From the NCBI GenBank assembly GCA_032207245.1, contig CM063507.1, positions 96,856,694-96,920,693 of the forward strand: a stretch of 64,000 nt of DNA, given 5' to 3'. This document shows, one piece after another, positions 32,901 to 47,900 of the stretch; positions within the stretch are counted from its first letter, which is position 1; each line of letters opens with the position of its first letter. The notes under the pieces are model-generated. The model did no database searches, was not told the DNA's origin, and saw only the letters and a program-made list of their open reading frames with translations. Made by a program: the position numbers and the translations under genes. The stretch comes from Pardosa pseudoannulata (Eukaryota; Arthropoda; Arachnida; Araneae; Lycosidae).

Positions 32901-35900
32901 GATAGAATGATTCTTTCTTTCAGTCATTCACTAAGCTTTTTTTCAAAGTGCATGAAATTAGTAACATCTTGTTCACCCCATCAAGGAAAGATGTTTTTTG
33001 TTGTATTGGACAAAGAAATTCCTTAAAATATTTTGATACTGGCATCATGTCAGTAGATTACAGATTCAGTATTAAAATTGTAAGCAACAACTAAAGACAA
33101 GATTATTTTTGGATTTACTTTCATTTTTATTCATTCTAATAGGCAATTGTTCAGATGTTTGGTTTTAGTAAATTAAAACTCTTAAAGATAATATTTTTTG
33201 TAAATCTTACATAAGATATGTAATCTTATGCAAGTTATAATTTTGGCAGATCTAGCATTTTTGTTAAAGTTTCAGGTAAAACAAACAATATGGTTCCTCA
33301 AAGTTTAATATAATTAAGTTCAACTGTATTGGCGAATTTATTATTATTTTTTAAATTAGGCACATTGAAAAAGTATCTGATTTGAATATGTTTTAAATTT
33401 TTTTTTTACTAGGAAACTTGGGTACTTGTCTATATTGATGAAAAGTTATTTAGATTCTTGCATATTTCATATTTATGTACTTATGTACTTGTTTTTGCAT
33501 TAAAGTAAATCTAAACATTGATTTTTAATGATTATATAACTTCCTTTTTTTCTCTGTTTTTTGCATTTCCCTCCTTTTTTTTTTTTTTTTTTTCCAAAAT
33601 TTTGACTTTAGTGTCTGAAATTTATCCTAAATAATTTTGTTTCATTCAAGTTTTTAATGTATATATTTAAAGTTTGGGAAAACTTGTTCAAGCTGAACTT
33701 GGTAGACAGTAAAGAATAATAATAATCATATAAACAAACTCAAAAGCATAATTTTTACTTTTAAATCCTGAGCCACGGTAGCTCAGTCAGCAAAGGCAGT
33801 GATCTCGTAACTGAAAGGTTGCGGGATCAAAGCTGGAACAGGTCTAAGATCTACTGTGTTCACTAAAGGTGACTGGAGTGTGTAAAATATGTTTGTGCTC
33901 ACAAAGTCGTCCAAGTTCTCAAATGATACCTCTAGGAGTGGCAGGCCAAGTCTAGGGGTCTTCTGTTCTGTCCCTACTTCTAAATTATGAGGACCCAGCG
34001 GGGGTAATGTTACTCACGTCCGTAGCATACTTTAAGTTGCATGTACTCTCCGGGTGGTGTTAAATGAGTATCAGGTTCACAGCCTTGTTAAGGCATTAGG
34101 ATAACGTCTGTATCGCCTGCTGTATTGGAAAAAAAACTTTTAAAATCCTTCACAATTACCAGTATCTTTCCACAATGTTACAGGATTACTCAACTCTGCA
34201 AAATCGTTAAAGTAAGATGATGAAATGAATATGAAATATGTTTATTATGTGACATTTTCATATATTTTAATTATTAAAAACAGTTTAATGAAGTTACTCA
34301 TGAGGATTAAAGTTAAAAACTCTTAAAATCAAGCATGTTTCTAAACTATATACTGATAATAGGGTTGGCACGTTTTTGCCAAAGGTGGAAAAAACCGGTA
34401 AAAACCGTCCTGGCAAAAATACATTTTTGCCTCTTTTTGCCAAGGGGCAAAAATGGATATGTTTTATTTACGGGGATGTAACTATTTTAACTTTTACTAA
34501 TTTTAACTCAATCAAAAAATGCATAATGTGTTTTTTATTTTTAGCATAGAATATTCAATGTATTATTGAAACAATAATCTAAAGTTATACTACCTAGAGA
34601 TACAAAAAAAGATAAAATGAAGATTGATTTTGCAAGTTTTTATGTGCAATGTTGTTTTTAATGTAACTATTAGCTTATCTCCCCTACAAACTGTAGGTTT
34701 AAACGTTTTAAGTACTTATGTAATACATATATCTTATATATATATACATATTAAAGATAACATTACAACATTACTATATTAAATTGATAAATAAAGAAAA
34801 CATTTTTTTATCCCTTGCCTCCATCATATAAATTTATTTACAAAAATAAATATTGTATTTTCATTGCTAACATCAATGAAAATTATTTTAAATTGTTTAA
34901 ATATTCAAATTAATACTAATGAAATACCTAATTAATATTCTGATTTAAGTCTCAATTGTATTATGTACAAAATTATTTATTATTTTGTTATTTATTAATT
35001 ATTTTGTACATTTTTAACATTCAGCCAATTTTTCTAGATTTTGCCATTTTTGCCGGTTTTTACCAGGTTTTTTCCAGTTTTTGCCACTGTCCTGGCAAAA
35101 ATACCATTTTGCCAGCAAAATGACCAACCCTAACTGATAAAATTACTTGCTATAACATTCTGATTTATCTGTTGTAAATAGTTAAATTATAGTTAATTAG
35201 TAATAAAATAGTTTAATAATTATATAGTAAATTGTACATAGTAATATAGTACACTGGAAAAATGTTTGAGTAGCTAACAATAACTAATAAAGAACAGTGA
35301 ATGGCTTGCTTTTCCCTAATTTTTACTGCACCCAATTTTTGTTTTGAAAGTTTTTTACTTGACAAATAAAACCATGGTGAAAATCAGATAAAATCATTAC
35401 ATTGCAAAAACCTAACAACTGTGTAAAAATATATGCTACTGAACATTAATAAAATTTGTCTAATAATTCATAACACATTGAGAAATCAGTATAGAAATTT
35501 GAATCCCCTTGTCCTTGTATTTAAGTTTTATTGTGATTCATTGAATTTTAGTTAATTCCAAGTATATATTTCCATCAACAGTTTCAGTATCAAATGGAGA
35601 TGGAGATGAAGAAATTGATTAGCACATTTCTTGAAATACTAAAATTTTCTTTTAACTACTTTTCTCTTCTTGTAACTTCAGTTCTGGCAATTGTTATAAT
35701 TTCTTTCAACATTCAAAATGAGAAATTTTTGTTTTGAATTTGTTTTTACCTAAGTACTGTAGTTTTGGGTAGAAAAGTTACCTTGGCAGGTATGCCACAG
35801 ACATGAAATTTCAACTTTTAAACATAAGGCACTTTAATAAAACCAATGAGACAGTAGTAAGAATGAACAAAACTTGGCAAAATAAAAATTTCTGTGACCA

Positions 35901-38900
35901 AGGATAGTAATCAGAAAATGCAGACTAAACAAGAGTTCAGTAAAAAGGGCATGCAGTAGTGTGTTTACACTGAGAACACTACTATAGTTAGGCTAGCTCA
36001 AACTAGTGTCTCTACCTTAGATTAAAATCTCAGCACTATCAGGCAAAATAAAATAACAAAATATGTATTGATAGATTCCAAGTTATACACAAGCAAATCT
36101 AAAATAGAAAAGTTCTAAACAGAAGGATAAAGTAGCATTCTTCATACATGCCACAGACATTAAATTTCAACTTTAAAACTTGTTATATACTGTAGTTGAT
36201 ATACCCAAAATTTTTTATTAAAAAAAGCAAAGAAAAATTATGTCAGATACTAAGCATGCAATATCATATTTGAATTGAATTTCAACTTAAGTTGATAATG
36301 GTAATAAGTACATGGTTCGGCCGGATGCTTACAATCCTTAAAAAGTGCTTATTTTGTAGATCCATTTTTAAGGTCCCTAATAAGTCCTTAAAAAGTGCTT
36401 GATTTTCTTTTCGTAGACTTAAAATTTATAATTTTTTCTGAGTGCTCAAAAAGTGCTTATTTTTTCCCCAAATTTTGGTTTGAATTTTTATTTCCCTTGG
36501 TAAATTAATCGTCAATCGATTCAACAAAGCTAAAGATAAGAAAGAAGATTAAACCAATTAAAAAATTGTATAGAAGAAAATAAAAATGAATTTCAAAATT
36601 AGACATAGTCTCTTATTTTTTCCCCTTCCTATATTTTTTTTGGTCTCATCATTTTAAATAAATATTTCTTCTATTACATTTTTAAAATAGCATTGATAAA
36701 TTTTCCTGAATCTTGTTTGAGTATGCCATAATTAAAATTTTTTAGTGCAGATACTGCATCTTCTTTTCTGTCTCCCATTTAATGTTTTGAATATATTTAC
36801 CTGTGTTTTTTTTAAATACGTACTAGTATTTATTAGAATATCATATTTCAACTTTCCATTCTTAACATAGGTCTATTGACAAAAATACGTAGAAAAACCA
36901 AAAAAATTTCTTGAAAATACAGAATTTGATTTCTAAACAGTAGTTGCATGTAAAAATACATTAGGTACTTGTATCTACCACAGATAATTTATAATTTACA
37001 AATAATTCAGATTTTTTTTTATTTAATCATTTGATGAATAAGAACTAAAAGTCTAAAATATGTTAGGCAATAAGATTCTTCATAAAGCATGAGATATTAA
37101 CAATTGTGTTTAATAAATTTATTAAATTGATTGATATATTATTTAATGTCATTTTGCAAATCATAAAGCTCATGAAAAGCTTCAGTTTTTAAGCTTTAGC
37201 TGTAGGTCAGTTATAGTACAATGAAAATTAAGGTGCTTAAAAAGTGCTTAATTTTTTTTCTGTGGAAAGAGTCTGAACCTTGAAGTAATGTAAACTGAAG
37301 TGTCAGGTTCTTAACTGGCTGGGGATCTTTTAACATTTCATATCTATTCTGAATTTCATTGTTCAAATTTTGTATTTTGAAGTGTTAAAATGACAGTGGA
37401 TTGATCATATAATAGTTTCACTTTCAAGATTCTTTCATTATTTTTATAATATATTAACATGAGTTGTATAGTAAGCCTTTTCATTAAATTATGCCACTTC
37501 TTTTTTCTTTTTAGTATCATCACTTGTTCGAAAAATGAAATCCCAAACTCAAGAAGCCATAGAGTTAAGAAGGCCAGACCTAATATTAGCTTTAAACCAG
37601 ATGGGAGATTTTTTTATGGAACTGAAATGGGATTTTCAAAGTTGGGGTAAGTGTTAAGATAAGTAAAATATTTAGTAATCATACTTTTAACGGTTTAACA
37701 ATGTTTATTTGTTTTTCATTGATGTATTTTTACTTTCAGTACCTTTGGTATCACGTATACTACCATCAGACATATGTAGAATACACAAGAAGGGATCAAA
37801 TATCAGGTAAAAAAAAATTTAATTTATTAAAGTATATGAAATACAGTTTGCAAATTCTTGATAGGTTTTATTTTTTTTTTAATCAGGACTTCTTAAAAAT
37901 TACTTTTATAACTTATTTAATATAAAATATCCTTTATATAATTGCTGAAATATTGTTTAAGGCTTATGTCATTTTTTTCAACAGTGTTTGATACTTTTTA
38001 TCAGGTTTTGTCTAGTTCTGTCAAAAACCAAATCCTGGTATGAGACTGTTACATATCACTGAATTTAGGAAATAATGTAATCTGTTCTTATATTAATTGT
38101 ATATTAATATGCACTTGTTAGTCTGAAAATTATCAAAGTGTGACTATGTGTATTATGTTATAAAAAGAAAAATACCTTCCTCAAAATCACTAACTAAAAT
38201 GAGGTCTGGATTTCATTTTCTAATGATTGCTTTGTTTATGGCTGTAACATAGAATATGCTCATCTTAAAATTGTTTAATAACTGTTGAAATTATTTACAG
38301 TAAGTCATAATCATGACTAAATTATACTATGTATATCCTAAAAAGTTATCTTTTCTTCTTTTTTTCCAGGTTGGATACCACTCTAGTTGATTTTAGTGAT
38401 ATGAAATGGGAACGAGGTGACATAAGTTTTATTTTTATGGGTGATGCCAAGCCCTCTCAATCTTTGTTTGTCCTAGACAATAAATTAAAAGTCTTTCAGA
38501 AAGTTCGCTATGAGGTAAATTAAAATCATTATATTTGCTAGTTTTTATGAATTAAGATTTATGTAATAGAAGGTTGTTATATAAATTTAAAAAAAATTAT
38601 ATAACAGTTTGTTTTCTAAGTGATGCATATATTATGTGTTTTTGAAAGAAGACAAAGATTTTTTTCTAATTCTATTTTTTTTTAAATTTTTGCTTAAAAT
38701 AGTTTATTATTTGCTTGATATAACAATCAAATAATGTTTAATTAAAGCAACTCAAGATTAGGTGATTGTGCAGAGGAAATAAGTTTTTTTATTTCATGAT
38801 TTTTTTTAGTTTTATATTACTAATGCTTGATTATTGATTAAAAGCAAATTTAAATTGTTTTTTTAACTAGTAATCTAAATATAAAATAATTTAAAGAGCA

Positions 38901-41900
38901 CTTTTAGGATAAATCAATAAATTTATTCATGAATTTTTTATTAATCAAGATTTAAGTACTATTATTATATTTTAATATCATAACTGAGACCTGAAAATGA
39001 ACATAAGTTTTAATGATGACTGTAATAGACTTCTATATATGCATTATTATTTTTTATCCTCCCTATAACAGTTGTGCAAATAATTTGTTATTTATATATT
39101 ATTTTATTAACTTTAGAATTGAAAACAAATTAAACTGTGCTTAATAACTTTAATGAAAAATACGTAAATGAAACTTGTTGGTTGGGATCTTTCACTAGAT
39201 CCTGTTGTTGTTCATTGAAAATAAAACACTATCTTGTGCCTTTTCTTACTTTAATTTAACCAAAACAAAATATGTACAACTATTTACAAAATACTTAACT
39301 TCTGCAACATGGCAGTTAATTGTTATCATATCCGCTCTTCTATAGCGACCCATACCTCCCAGAGGCCATCTTACAACTACTGTGCTTCACATGCAGTGCC
39401 TCCTGGCGGCAACACGCCGCAGGCGGAGAGGATCGTTGGATACCACTCTAGTTGATTTTAGTGATATGAAATGGGAACGAGGTGACATAAGTTTTATTTT
39501 TATGGGTGATGCCAAGCCCTCTCAATCTTTGTTTGTCCTAGACAATAAATTAAAAGTCTTTCAGAAAGTTCGCTATGAGGTAATTTAAATCATTATATTT
39601 GCTAGTTTTTATGAATTAAGATTTATGTAATAGAAGGTTGTTATATAAATTTAAAAAAAATTATATAACAGTTTGTTTTCTAAGTGATGCATGTATTATG
39701 TGTTTTTGAAAGAAGACAAAGATTTTTTTCTAATTCTATTTTTTTTTAAATTTTTGCTTAAAATAGTTTATTATTTGCTTGATATAACAATCAAATAATG
39801 TTTAATTAAAGCAACTCAAGATTAGGTGATTGTGCAGAGGAAATAAGTTTTTTTATTTCATGATTTTTTTTAGTTTTATATTACTAATGCTTGATTATTG
39901 ATTAAAAGCAAATTTAAACTGTTTTTTAACTAGTAATTGTAAATATAATTATAATTTATAGAGCACTTTTAGGATAAAAATCAATAAATTTATTCATGAA
40001 TTTTTTATTAATCAAGATTTAAGTACTATTATTATATTTTATATATCATAACTGAGACCTGAGAAATGAACATAAGTTTTATTATGATGACTGTAATAGA
40101 CTTCTATATATGCATTACAGTCTGTCTACTTGTCAAGAAAATAAAAGATGTTTTTGGAAAATTTTTTGCTTAAAAATGATTTTATTTTTTATCCTCCCTA
40201 TAACAGTTGTGCAAATAATTTGTTATTTATATATTATTTTATTTTATTAACTTTAGAATTGAAAACAAATTAAACTGTGCTTAATAACTTTAATGAAAAA
40301 TACGTAAATGAAACTTGTTGGTTGGGATCTTTCACTAGATCCTGTTATTGTTCATTGAAAATAAAACACTATCTTGTGCCTTTTCTTACTTTAATTTAAC
40401 CAAAACAAAATATGTACAACTATTTACAAAATACTTAACTTCTGCAACATGGCAGTTAATTGTTATCATATCCGCTCGGGTCTATAGCGACCATACCTCC
40501 CAGAGGCCATCTTACAACTACTGTGCTTCACATGCAGTGCCCCCTGGCGGCAATACGCCGCGGGCAGAGAGGATCAACCACATTTATATAAGAAAATGTG
40601 AACTTAAGTATTGGCATATTGCTTCTTTGACTCTCTTATGTCATACTATCAGTAGTATTTTCGCCAAGAAAAGCCATCCTCAGATATCTCTTAAATTGTT
40701 ATAATTTATTTTGTATATTTTTTATCTTTGGATAGTTTGAATTTTTTTCAAATCTTCATAAAGTTTTAAATAAAAGTAGCTTGGGTTGTAATTTTGAAGA
40801 CTAGTAAAGGATAAATTATAAATTTTCATTGGTATTGGTACATTTTGTTTTCTATTTAGTTATTATTTTTACTTTTTAGTTATTTTTCAAAAATTCATCT
40901 TAATATTTTAGGGGAAGAGGTATATAATACTTTTATTGGTGTTTCAAATTTATTGTCGTCAAATCAACAAATGTATTTTCAGTCATCTTTGTTTACATGC
41001 TTATTTAAATATTTGTGCTGTAAAAGCTGATTTGATAAAGTTTTATATTTTTAAAGAATAAAAACGTGAGCTGTTTGTAAGAGTTTGTTTAGAAATTATA
41101 AAAATAATAATATAAAACATGCATTTCAGACATAATTTGCCAAATGCATGTATTATAGTTAAGGAAATTAATAGGATAATGCAAACTTAATCATTATTCA
41201 AAAATAATCGTTACTTAAATAATTTCATTTTTGTAATGTTTAATTTATGAAGAAATTTTTTGAGTAATTTGATATAAATTTAAAAAAAAAATCTGATTGA
41301 TTTTTCTAATATCAAAATTTTTACCAACTCTACTGTGAGGATCTATTTATAGACAAAATCATAGCACTAAACTTTTTTTCTTATTTAACATAAGAATTAC
41401 TTTACCTGTATATTCCATCTCTTATTACTTTTTGTTTTACTGACATGCTTTTATGTTGAGATTTAGTAGATTTTAATTTTTATGTATAAAAATGTGTATA
41501 CTATCAACTTTTAATCTGAATATTCTATAAAATAATGTATAAGTATACTGACTTATAAACTAATTAAACCAATTAATTAAATTATCTATATGCATATAAT
41601 ATATTTGTATGTTTACTTTTTACAGGAGACTGAATCTGAAATTGAAGATGATATAGATGTTTTGATGAGTAGTGATGTTGTAGCTGCTCAAATATCTACA
41701 AAATCCATTACTTTCTCACGAGCACAATGTGGATGGGTATTCAGGGAAGATAAAACTGTACGTACTATTTGATTTTCTTAAAATTTGTTTAAATGCATAT
41801 CAGACAGAGTTTGTAAACATAAATGATTTATTTACTTAATGAGATTTTTTTTCCCTCTTGTAAACTTTAAAATGTCGTCATGCATTACATGATCTAAATG

Positions 41901-44900
41901 CTAAGGCTTTATCCTGTAGTTTTCTGTACAAACATTAATAATATTCATTTCCTTTTGTTATAAAAATAGGAATATTAACAGTATAAGTTTAGATCATATT
42001 TGTTTGTATTTATTTGCATTAGCACCCTAAACAACTATCATCAGATATTTGCTTTGATTTTAAATTTCATAACAGGCTGTTTACCCTGACAGCTTCATAT
42101 TGCAGCCATAGACAAACTAAGTAAGGAAAGGATGTAAATATCAGGCTTGCAATTCTCTCACTTTTCTCACCTTTAGTCACTTTTTTTACAATTGATCCCT
42201 TTTAGTCACTTTTTTAAGTAAACAGTCACTTTTTTCATGGTGTATCACAGCAAAAATCTGTTGTTGAAAAAAGAAAATCCGAATTAATAACAAAATATTT
42301 TAATAAAAGACCAAAAATGTGATGCTCTAATCTTATTTTTCTTATTAAAATGTAATTAGTCATATGGTTTCCAGAATTTAGTGATTTTAAAAAGTCGTTA
42401 AGTTCCTGAAATATACATTTGTACTGAAATGTACATTTAATACATTTAAAGTAATTTACGTCAAAGCACACAATTCTCTTTTTCTTCATAATTTTTGTTT
42501 AGATACTCTAATCTAGCTATGTACAGATTTCAAAACATCTTTAATATATGCAGAAAATTGTGATTATAAAATTAATGTATTGTATGTATTCAAATCTAAT
42601 TTATAGATTTTCTTGAATAAAAAGCAATGTTTAGTTGTGTTAAACAAATATTTTTAACCTTTTTTGTATATGACACTAAAATCATGTCTTGCATGAATCA
42701 TTTGATTTAAAGTTAAAATAAATAGAAAAATCTTAATAATAGCATCTGTAATCAAGAAGAGAAAAAAAATCGCTTTTTTTTTTTTCAATGTTTAGACTCT
42801 TTTTAGTCACTTATTCTGTATTTGTCCATTTTCTCACCTTTTTGAAAGTACCTCAGCAGTTGCAAATCCTGAAATATCCTTCCAACGTGCTGCTATTGAG
42901 AATTTTAACTAATAGTTTCAAGTAGTAATATTTGTCATCAACTAATCAAAGGATGATACTGGTTTTCCTTGGTCCCTGTAGACTTAAATGGTATGCTGAT
43001 TGTATCAAATAGCAAGATATACATGATGTAGGATAAACTATATTGTCCTTAGAAAATATTTAACTTTATACACCTAAAAATCTTAGTTGAAAATTAAGGG
43101 TTCTCAACCAGAGTGGACCAAGTCCATTTTCTTTTACAAAATAAAATTTATCCCAGGGTTAGTACAAATTATGTTTTCGAATGCTTAAATCATCTAACAG
43201 GTATGAATTTAAAAAAATTAAATAAAGATCACATCCTAAAGAATTTGTTACTGTATCACATGTTTTTATTTATTTATTTATTTTTTTAAATCTTAAAATT
43301 TCAGTTGGCCAAACGAATTTTTAATTTTCCTTTTATTTTTAGATTACTATTGCAAAAGCAATTTTATTTCTCTTTATTTAAAATTACAGGTGTTTGTTGG
43401 ATTCTAATTATAAATTTTTTTAGATGACCCTTTTTTTTCTACCATTTACTACTTAATGATTTTTTTTATAATGATAGGTAATGGTAACATTTCTTGCATG
43501 TGTCATATTCATTTGAGGTCTATTTCAAATGAAAATAAAATATAAAGCTGCACATAGCAGCTTGTATGTAAAAAACCTTTGTATTTATCAGGGCTTCAAA
43601 CTAGAACTAAACCTAAAACCAAATCGATATTTTAGTACAAAATCTGGAAATGAACTGAAAAAAATTTTGGTTTGATACATCTTCAATCATTTTGTTACTA
43701 TAACCAACTTATCAATATTTTCTAATTTAATGTCAACCATATAATTGTCATCGCATGTTATACTGCTTCTCGATTTTCTGTTTTGATGTTCACTAGTTCT
43801 TTTCTGTTTCAGTTTCGCATGAAACTACTTGTAAAAGTGAGATTTAATTCGGTTAAATGTTCAGTTGTCAAATGTGATTTTGATAATGAATAACAATGCC
43901 AGGGCTCGTTGTTCTCTGCTCACTGCTTGTTTCGTACATGCTGGTTAATTTTATCAATTCACATAGCGTACCAATTAAAAAAAGAATAAAATCTTCTAAA
44001 TTTTGATAGAATTACATTTTTTGTTTATGATAGAAATAAGATATGCATAAAATAGAATTATTTATTTGGAACCAAACTGAAAACTGTTATTTTTGGCAGA
44101 ATAAAAACCAGAACTGATAAAATTATGGTTCAAAGCCCTGTTATTTACGCCAGAAACTAAAAAAATGTTTACATTTTGATATGTTGGTGGATAGATAGCT
44201 ATCCTACACTGAAATGTTTGACATTATTTTTTCAGAATGAAATGTTCTATTTAATGATATAAAAATCTGTTGAACCATTTTATAAAGGTGTACCAACTCC
44301 TTATTACAAAAATATAATCTTAAGATGTCATAATTTTAGATTATATATCAGAGGGTTTCAAAAATATGTATTTCTTTTTTTACTTTGTTGTTTTAAACTT
44401 TAATTATGTTGAATTTATTTTTGTTATGAGGAAATATTTATTAAAAATAAATTGCAATTTTAAAATCTGTATGAAATAGTGCATCTTAACTGTTAATCTC
44501 ATTCTACTTTCATGTCAGTAGACGAAATAAATTTTTTCTACTGTAATGCAAAATTTGTTTATAATTATTGAAAACTTAAAAATTTGTTGTTGTAACTGCA
44601 ATATGATGTCTCAAAATTATGTAAATAATAAATTCTGAATTTAGATGTAATTTTTATATAATTCATGTTTGTATTTGTTTTGGTTTATTTACTATTATTC
44701 TAGGAAATGATTGGGCACTTCCTTGCTGATGTGTATAGTATTAATGGCTTACTATTAGAATCAAGGAAGAGGTATGCTGTATTTCATTTGTCATTAAAAA
44801 CTATTTTTGTGTTATTAGTCATTTACATATTTTATTATTTATTAGACGAGAACATTTAACTGATGAAGATCTGCACAAAAACAAAGCAATACTTGAGAGT

Positions 44901-47900
44901 TTTACAAAGATGGGAAATATAGTGTCAAGTTATACAGAGGTAAGTAGTACTAATTATTAATTATATTTAGATTGTAAATTTTTTTTTTTTGTAACTCTTA
45001 GCATTTATAAATTAGGCATGGATGTTCGTAGCCATTCGGAATCGGCTTTAAACTGTAGGTCCCGGTCTCATTAGCCCTTTTGTTGCAAAACAGTAGACCA
45101 TAGCACTCCAAACCAAACCAAACCATTTATAAATTAGTTTTGAGAGTTTTAAAAATGTGTGTAGTGTGAGGTAAACTACATTATACAATTTTATATTAAT
45201 TTCAGTTATAATAGTTTTAAAATTTTATTTATTTTTAGTTTCGTTGCTTACAAAAGAATATTTTTGTATAACTTTGTGTTTGCATGTTTCTCTAATTTGC
45301 TGTAATATTTTTTTTACTTTCTCATAAATGTAGTAAAGGTAAGTATTGTCGTTGTCCAAAAATGTTACTTAAGGTTTTGAGACCTCTTGACCTCATGAGT
45401 CTGAAAATGCCATTTGTAATTATGTATGCATGTGGAAACATAACTCAAATAAGTTTTGATTTAAAAAACCAGATTTTGTATAAGTACATTATAGCAAAAT
45501 TGTAGTTTTCTATCAAATTTTGTGCTATTTTAGCGATTGGAAGTAGCAGGTATTTTTCATCTTGCTACTATTTATATGTAGTTTTATGTTCCTATCAAGT
45601 TTTTTGTTAAAATGCAATGTAATTCAAAGAATTATTTAATACCAAAAATAAGTGTAAAAAGTAGTGCTATACTTTTGTTTTCTGTGAATATACATGAAAG
45701 TAGAGTAAAGTAATTCATGATTTCTGCTTTGAACTTTAATTATATTAAAATGTATTTGTTTTGAAGTAATTATCTATTTTATTTTAGGTTCAGAGGAGAA
45801 AATCATTGCCTCCACCTAAAGTACGACCTATATCATGGGAAGAATATATTAGCTCAGGGGATAAATATATACACTTAGGACGACCAATGGTATGTAAGGA
45901 ATCAAGGCGTCATTTCAAGGCAACTTTAGCTATGGTATGAAATACTTTTTTTATATCTTTATTTTGTATGTTTTGCAGTTTCTTCCAATTGTCAGGAAAA
46001 TAGAAATGCATACCCTCCAACTGCTAATGAAATAGCTGCAGTGTTAAAAAAAATATGGATTTCACAATTTTGGCAATGTATTGTGATTATTGCAGCACAA
46101 AATAAGCGTAACAGCCAATGCTTAAGTTTTTCTTTTCTTATTTGTTTGCATATTTTATTATACAATCTAATATTGAATATCTTGGATGATTAAAAAAACG
46201 ATAATCAAGCCATTTAAAAAAATTTTTTTTGTTTAAACTCCATGAATTTAAATATTTTATTATTGTTTGCAAAATGTTTAGATGTTTAGTTTCAAATGTA
46301 TATTTCTTTAGCTCATTGCTCTATAATTTTATTATTCTATTCCATATCACAAGATATCTTCAACCTCTTATTCATGTTTTTAAGGTAATTTCTAGAATTT
46401 AAAATAACATTCAAAAAGTTGTATAGAAAATGATGCTCCATTTATATTATAAAAATATTTCCATTTACAGTTATAAATTAAGATTTTAATAAATTGTATA
46501 TTCTTGCTGTTTATACATCATGACAGAATTTAAGCAGTACCTGGTGTGATACTATTAAGTGCTATGTATTGGTTTCTGACCAATGTTTGTGGGATATGCT
46601 AATGTGTCAAAAAAAATTAGTCACATGCAATGATTTTATTTTTATTTTTTTTAACTCCTTGTAAGAGTTAAGAATAACAGTGTTCTGCATAGAACCAATT
46701 AAACCTAAGGTAGCAATCTTGATGATTTTATCACCAATTAGAACTTGTATAAATGCCACCAAAATTTCAAAGGGGCTACCTTTTTTCCTATATCTGGGAT
46801 TGTAAAACTTACCCCTTTACACCTGAGTGGGGTGATAGGCTCCATGTTGGGTTGTTGCTTCTAAATGTGCATATAAAATGGTATCATCACCTAGATGCAG
46901 TTATAGTGAGTTTTTTTTTCCATACTCCGAAAGGCTGTTCAAAATCTACTAAGTGCTCAAGGTCTAGATAATGGTTTTCACAAAGTACCTGGTGATGTGG
47001 ACACTGCCCCAAACTGTGAGCAGAAAATACTTTTAATTGTTATTTATTTTTCAAAAGAAATATGCTAGGAAATATGAAATATTCTTTTTAAGTGTTTTCA
47101 AAATGCCAGAAAAGGAACTTTCAGTTATTCAGTTGCCACTCTGTAAAAACTGAATTGTATTTTTGTTTTAATGTATATCTATGAACAGTCATTGTTTTAT
47201 TTCAACTAAGCTTATGAGATTTCTTTTTGCTTAGCTTAATTTTAACAAATTCTAGACTATTAAAGTTTTGTCTCTGATCACCATTTAAAAATAGAAGTGT
47301 TATTTTCTTCTTCTATCTCATCTAGCACAACATATATATATATAAATTCTTGATAGATCTATAAGCTCTTCTTTATTTCCTTAAAAACTACAGAAATGTT
47401 TTATTTAGTACTATTAATTGGTTAATCTAATCTGTTATCAAATTGGGTGTTGGGAAGCACATGCCAGGGATACTGTAGCAATAAAGAAGAACAAGACGTT
47501 TGAAGGTCAATATAACTAAACTCCCCATAAAAGTTTAAAAACAAATAGTGGAAATTTCATTGATCACAGAACGAATGAATGAGCAATTTATTTGCAACTT
47601 TCTTTTTCAAATTTGCTACTCACTTCCCAAACGTGGGACAGTAGCAGCGGAATGGATTAAGTATAGGTATTTCATAAAAATTGTTGAACCTTTTTTTTAT
47701 TTTAGAAATTTTCAAAAAAATTCATAAAAACTTGAAAGGTTCCATGCTGAAATTTTTTTTTAGAACTATTGCTCTAAAGTAACACATTAAAGGAATTTGT
47801 ACTGAGTGAAACATTATTTCTATAAGAAAATAAATAATTCATTCTTTTGAAATTTTGTTAAATTTTATAAATTTGGATATTTATCCAAAATTAATGTAAA

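Larger units (their letters stand above)
30804..37514 (+). other. ANKRD13C intron 3
   Basis: A 6.7 kb intron holding a third SINE type (33770-34135), a 773 bp hAT-type element (34360-35132), and a repeat made of AAAAAGTGCTTA words (36310-37290). The first 3 kb and 35.15-36.3 kb are AT-rich with nothing recognised. Confidence 0.65.
38370..40575 (+). repeat. Tandem duplication of ANKRD13C exon 6 plus intron and LTR-like tail
   Basis: Unit A is 38370-39434 and unit B 39435-40575. The exon part is identical over 145 bases; the intron parts differ by scattered substitutions and small indels, plus a block of about 70 bases near 40118-40186 present only in B. Both units end in the same roughly 285 bp GC-richer piece (TTGTTGGTTGGGATC to GAGAGGATC). 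The A/B junction joins this tail directly to the first base of the exon, GAGAGGATC-GTTGGATACC. Confidence 0.9.
41758..44703 (+). other. ANKRD13C intron 7
   Basis: Contains a 730 bp DNA element (42142-42871) and a 552 bp hAT derivative (43589-44140). The rest is AT-rich with nothing recognised. Confidence 0.7.

Noticed and set aside
39435..39579. Second exon 6 as a real coding exon included after exon 6
   Set aside because: No AG upstream gives an in-frame join from exon 6 and there is no polypyrimidine tract, so tandem inclusion would shift the frame.
40348..40704. 118-codon open frame on the + strand
   Set aside because: It runs through the duplicated LTR-like piece and into intron sequence; unit A does not keep the same frame and no domain is recognised.
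46753..46971. 72-codon open frame in intron 10
   Set aside because: No recognisable domain, no splice context, and average composition for the intron; likely chance.
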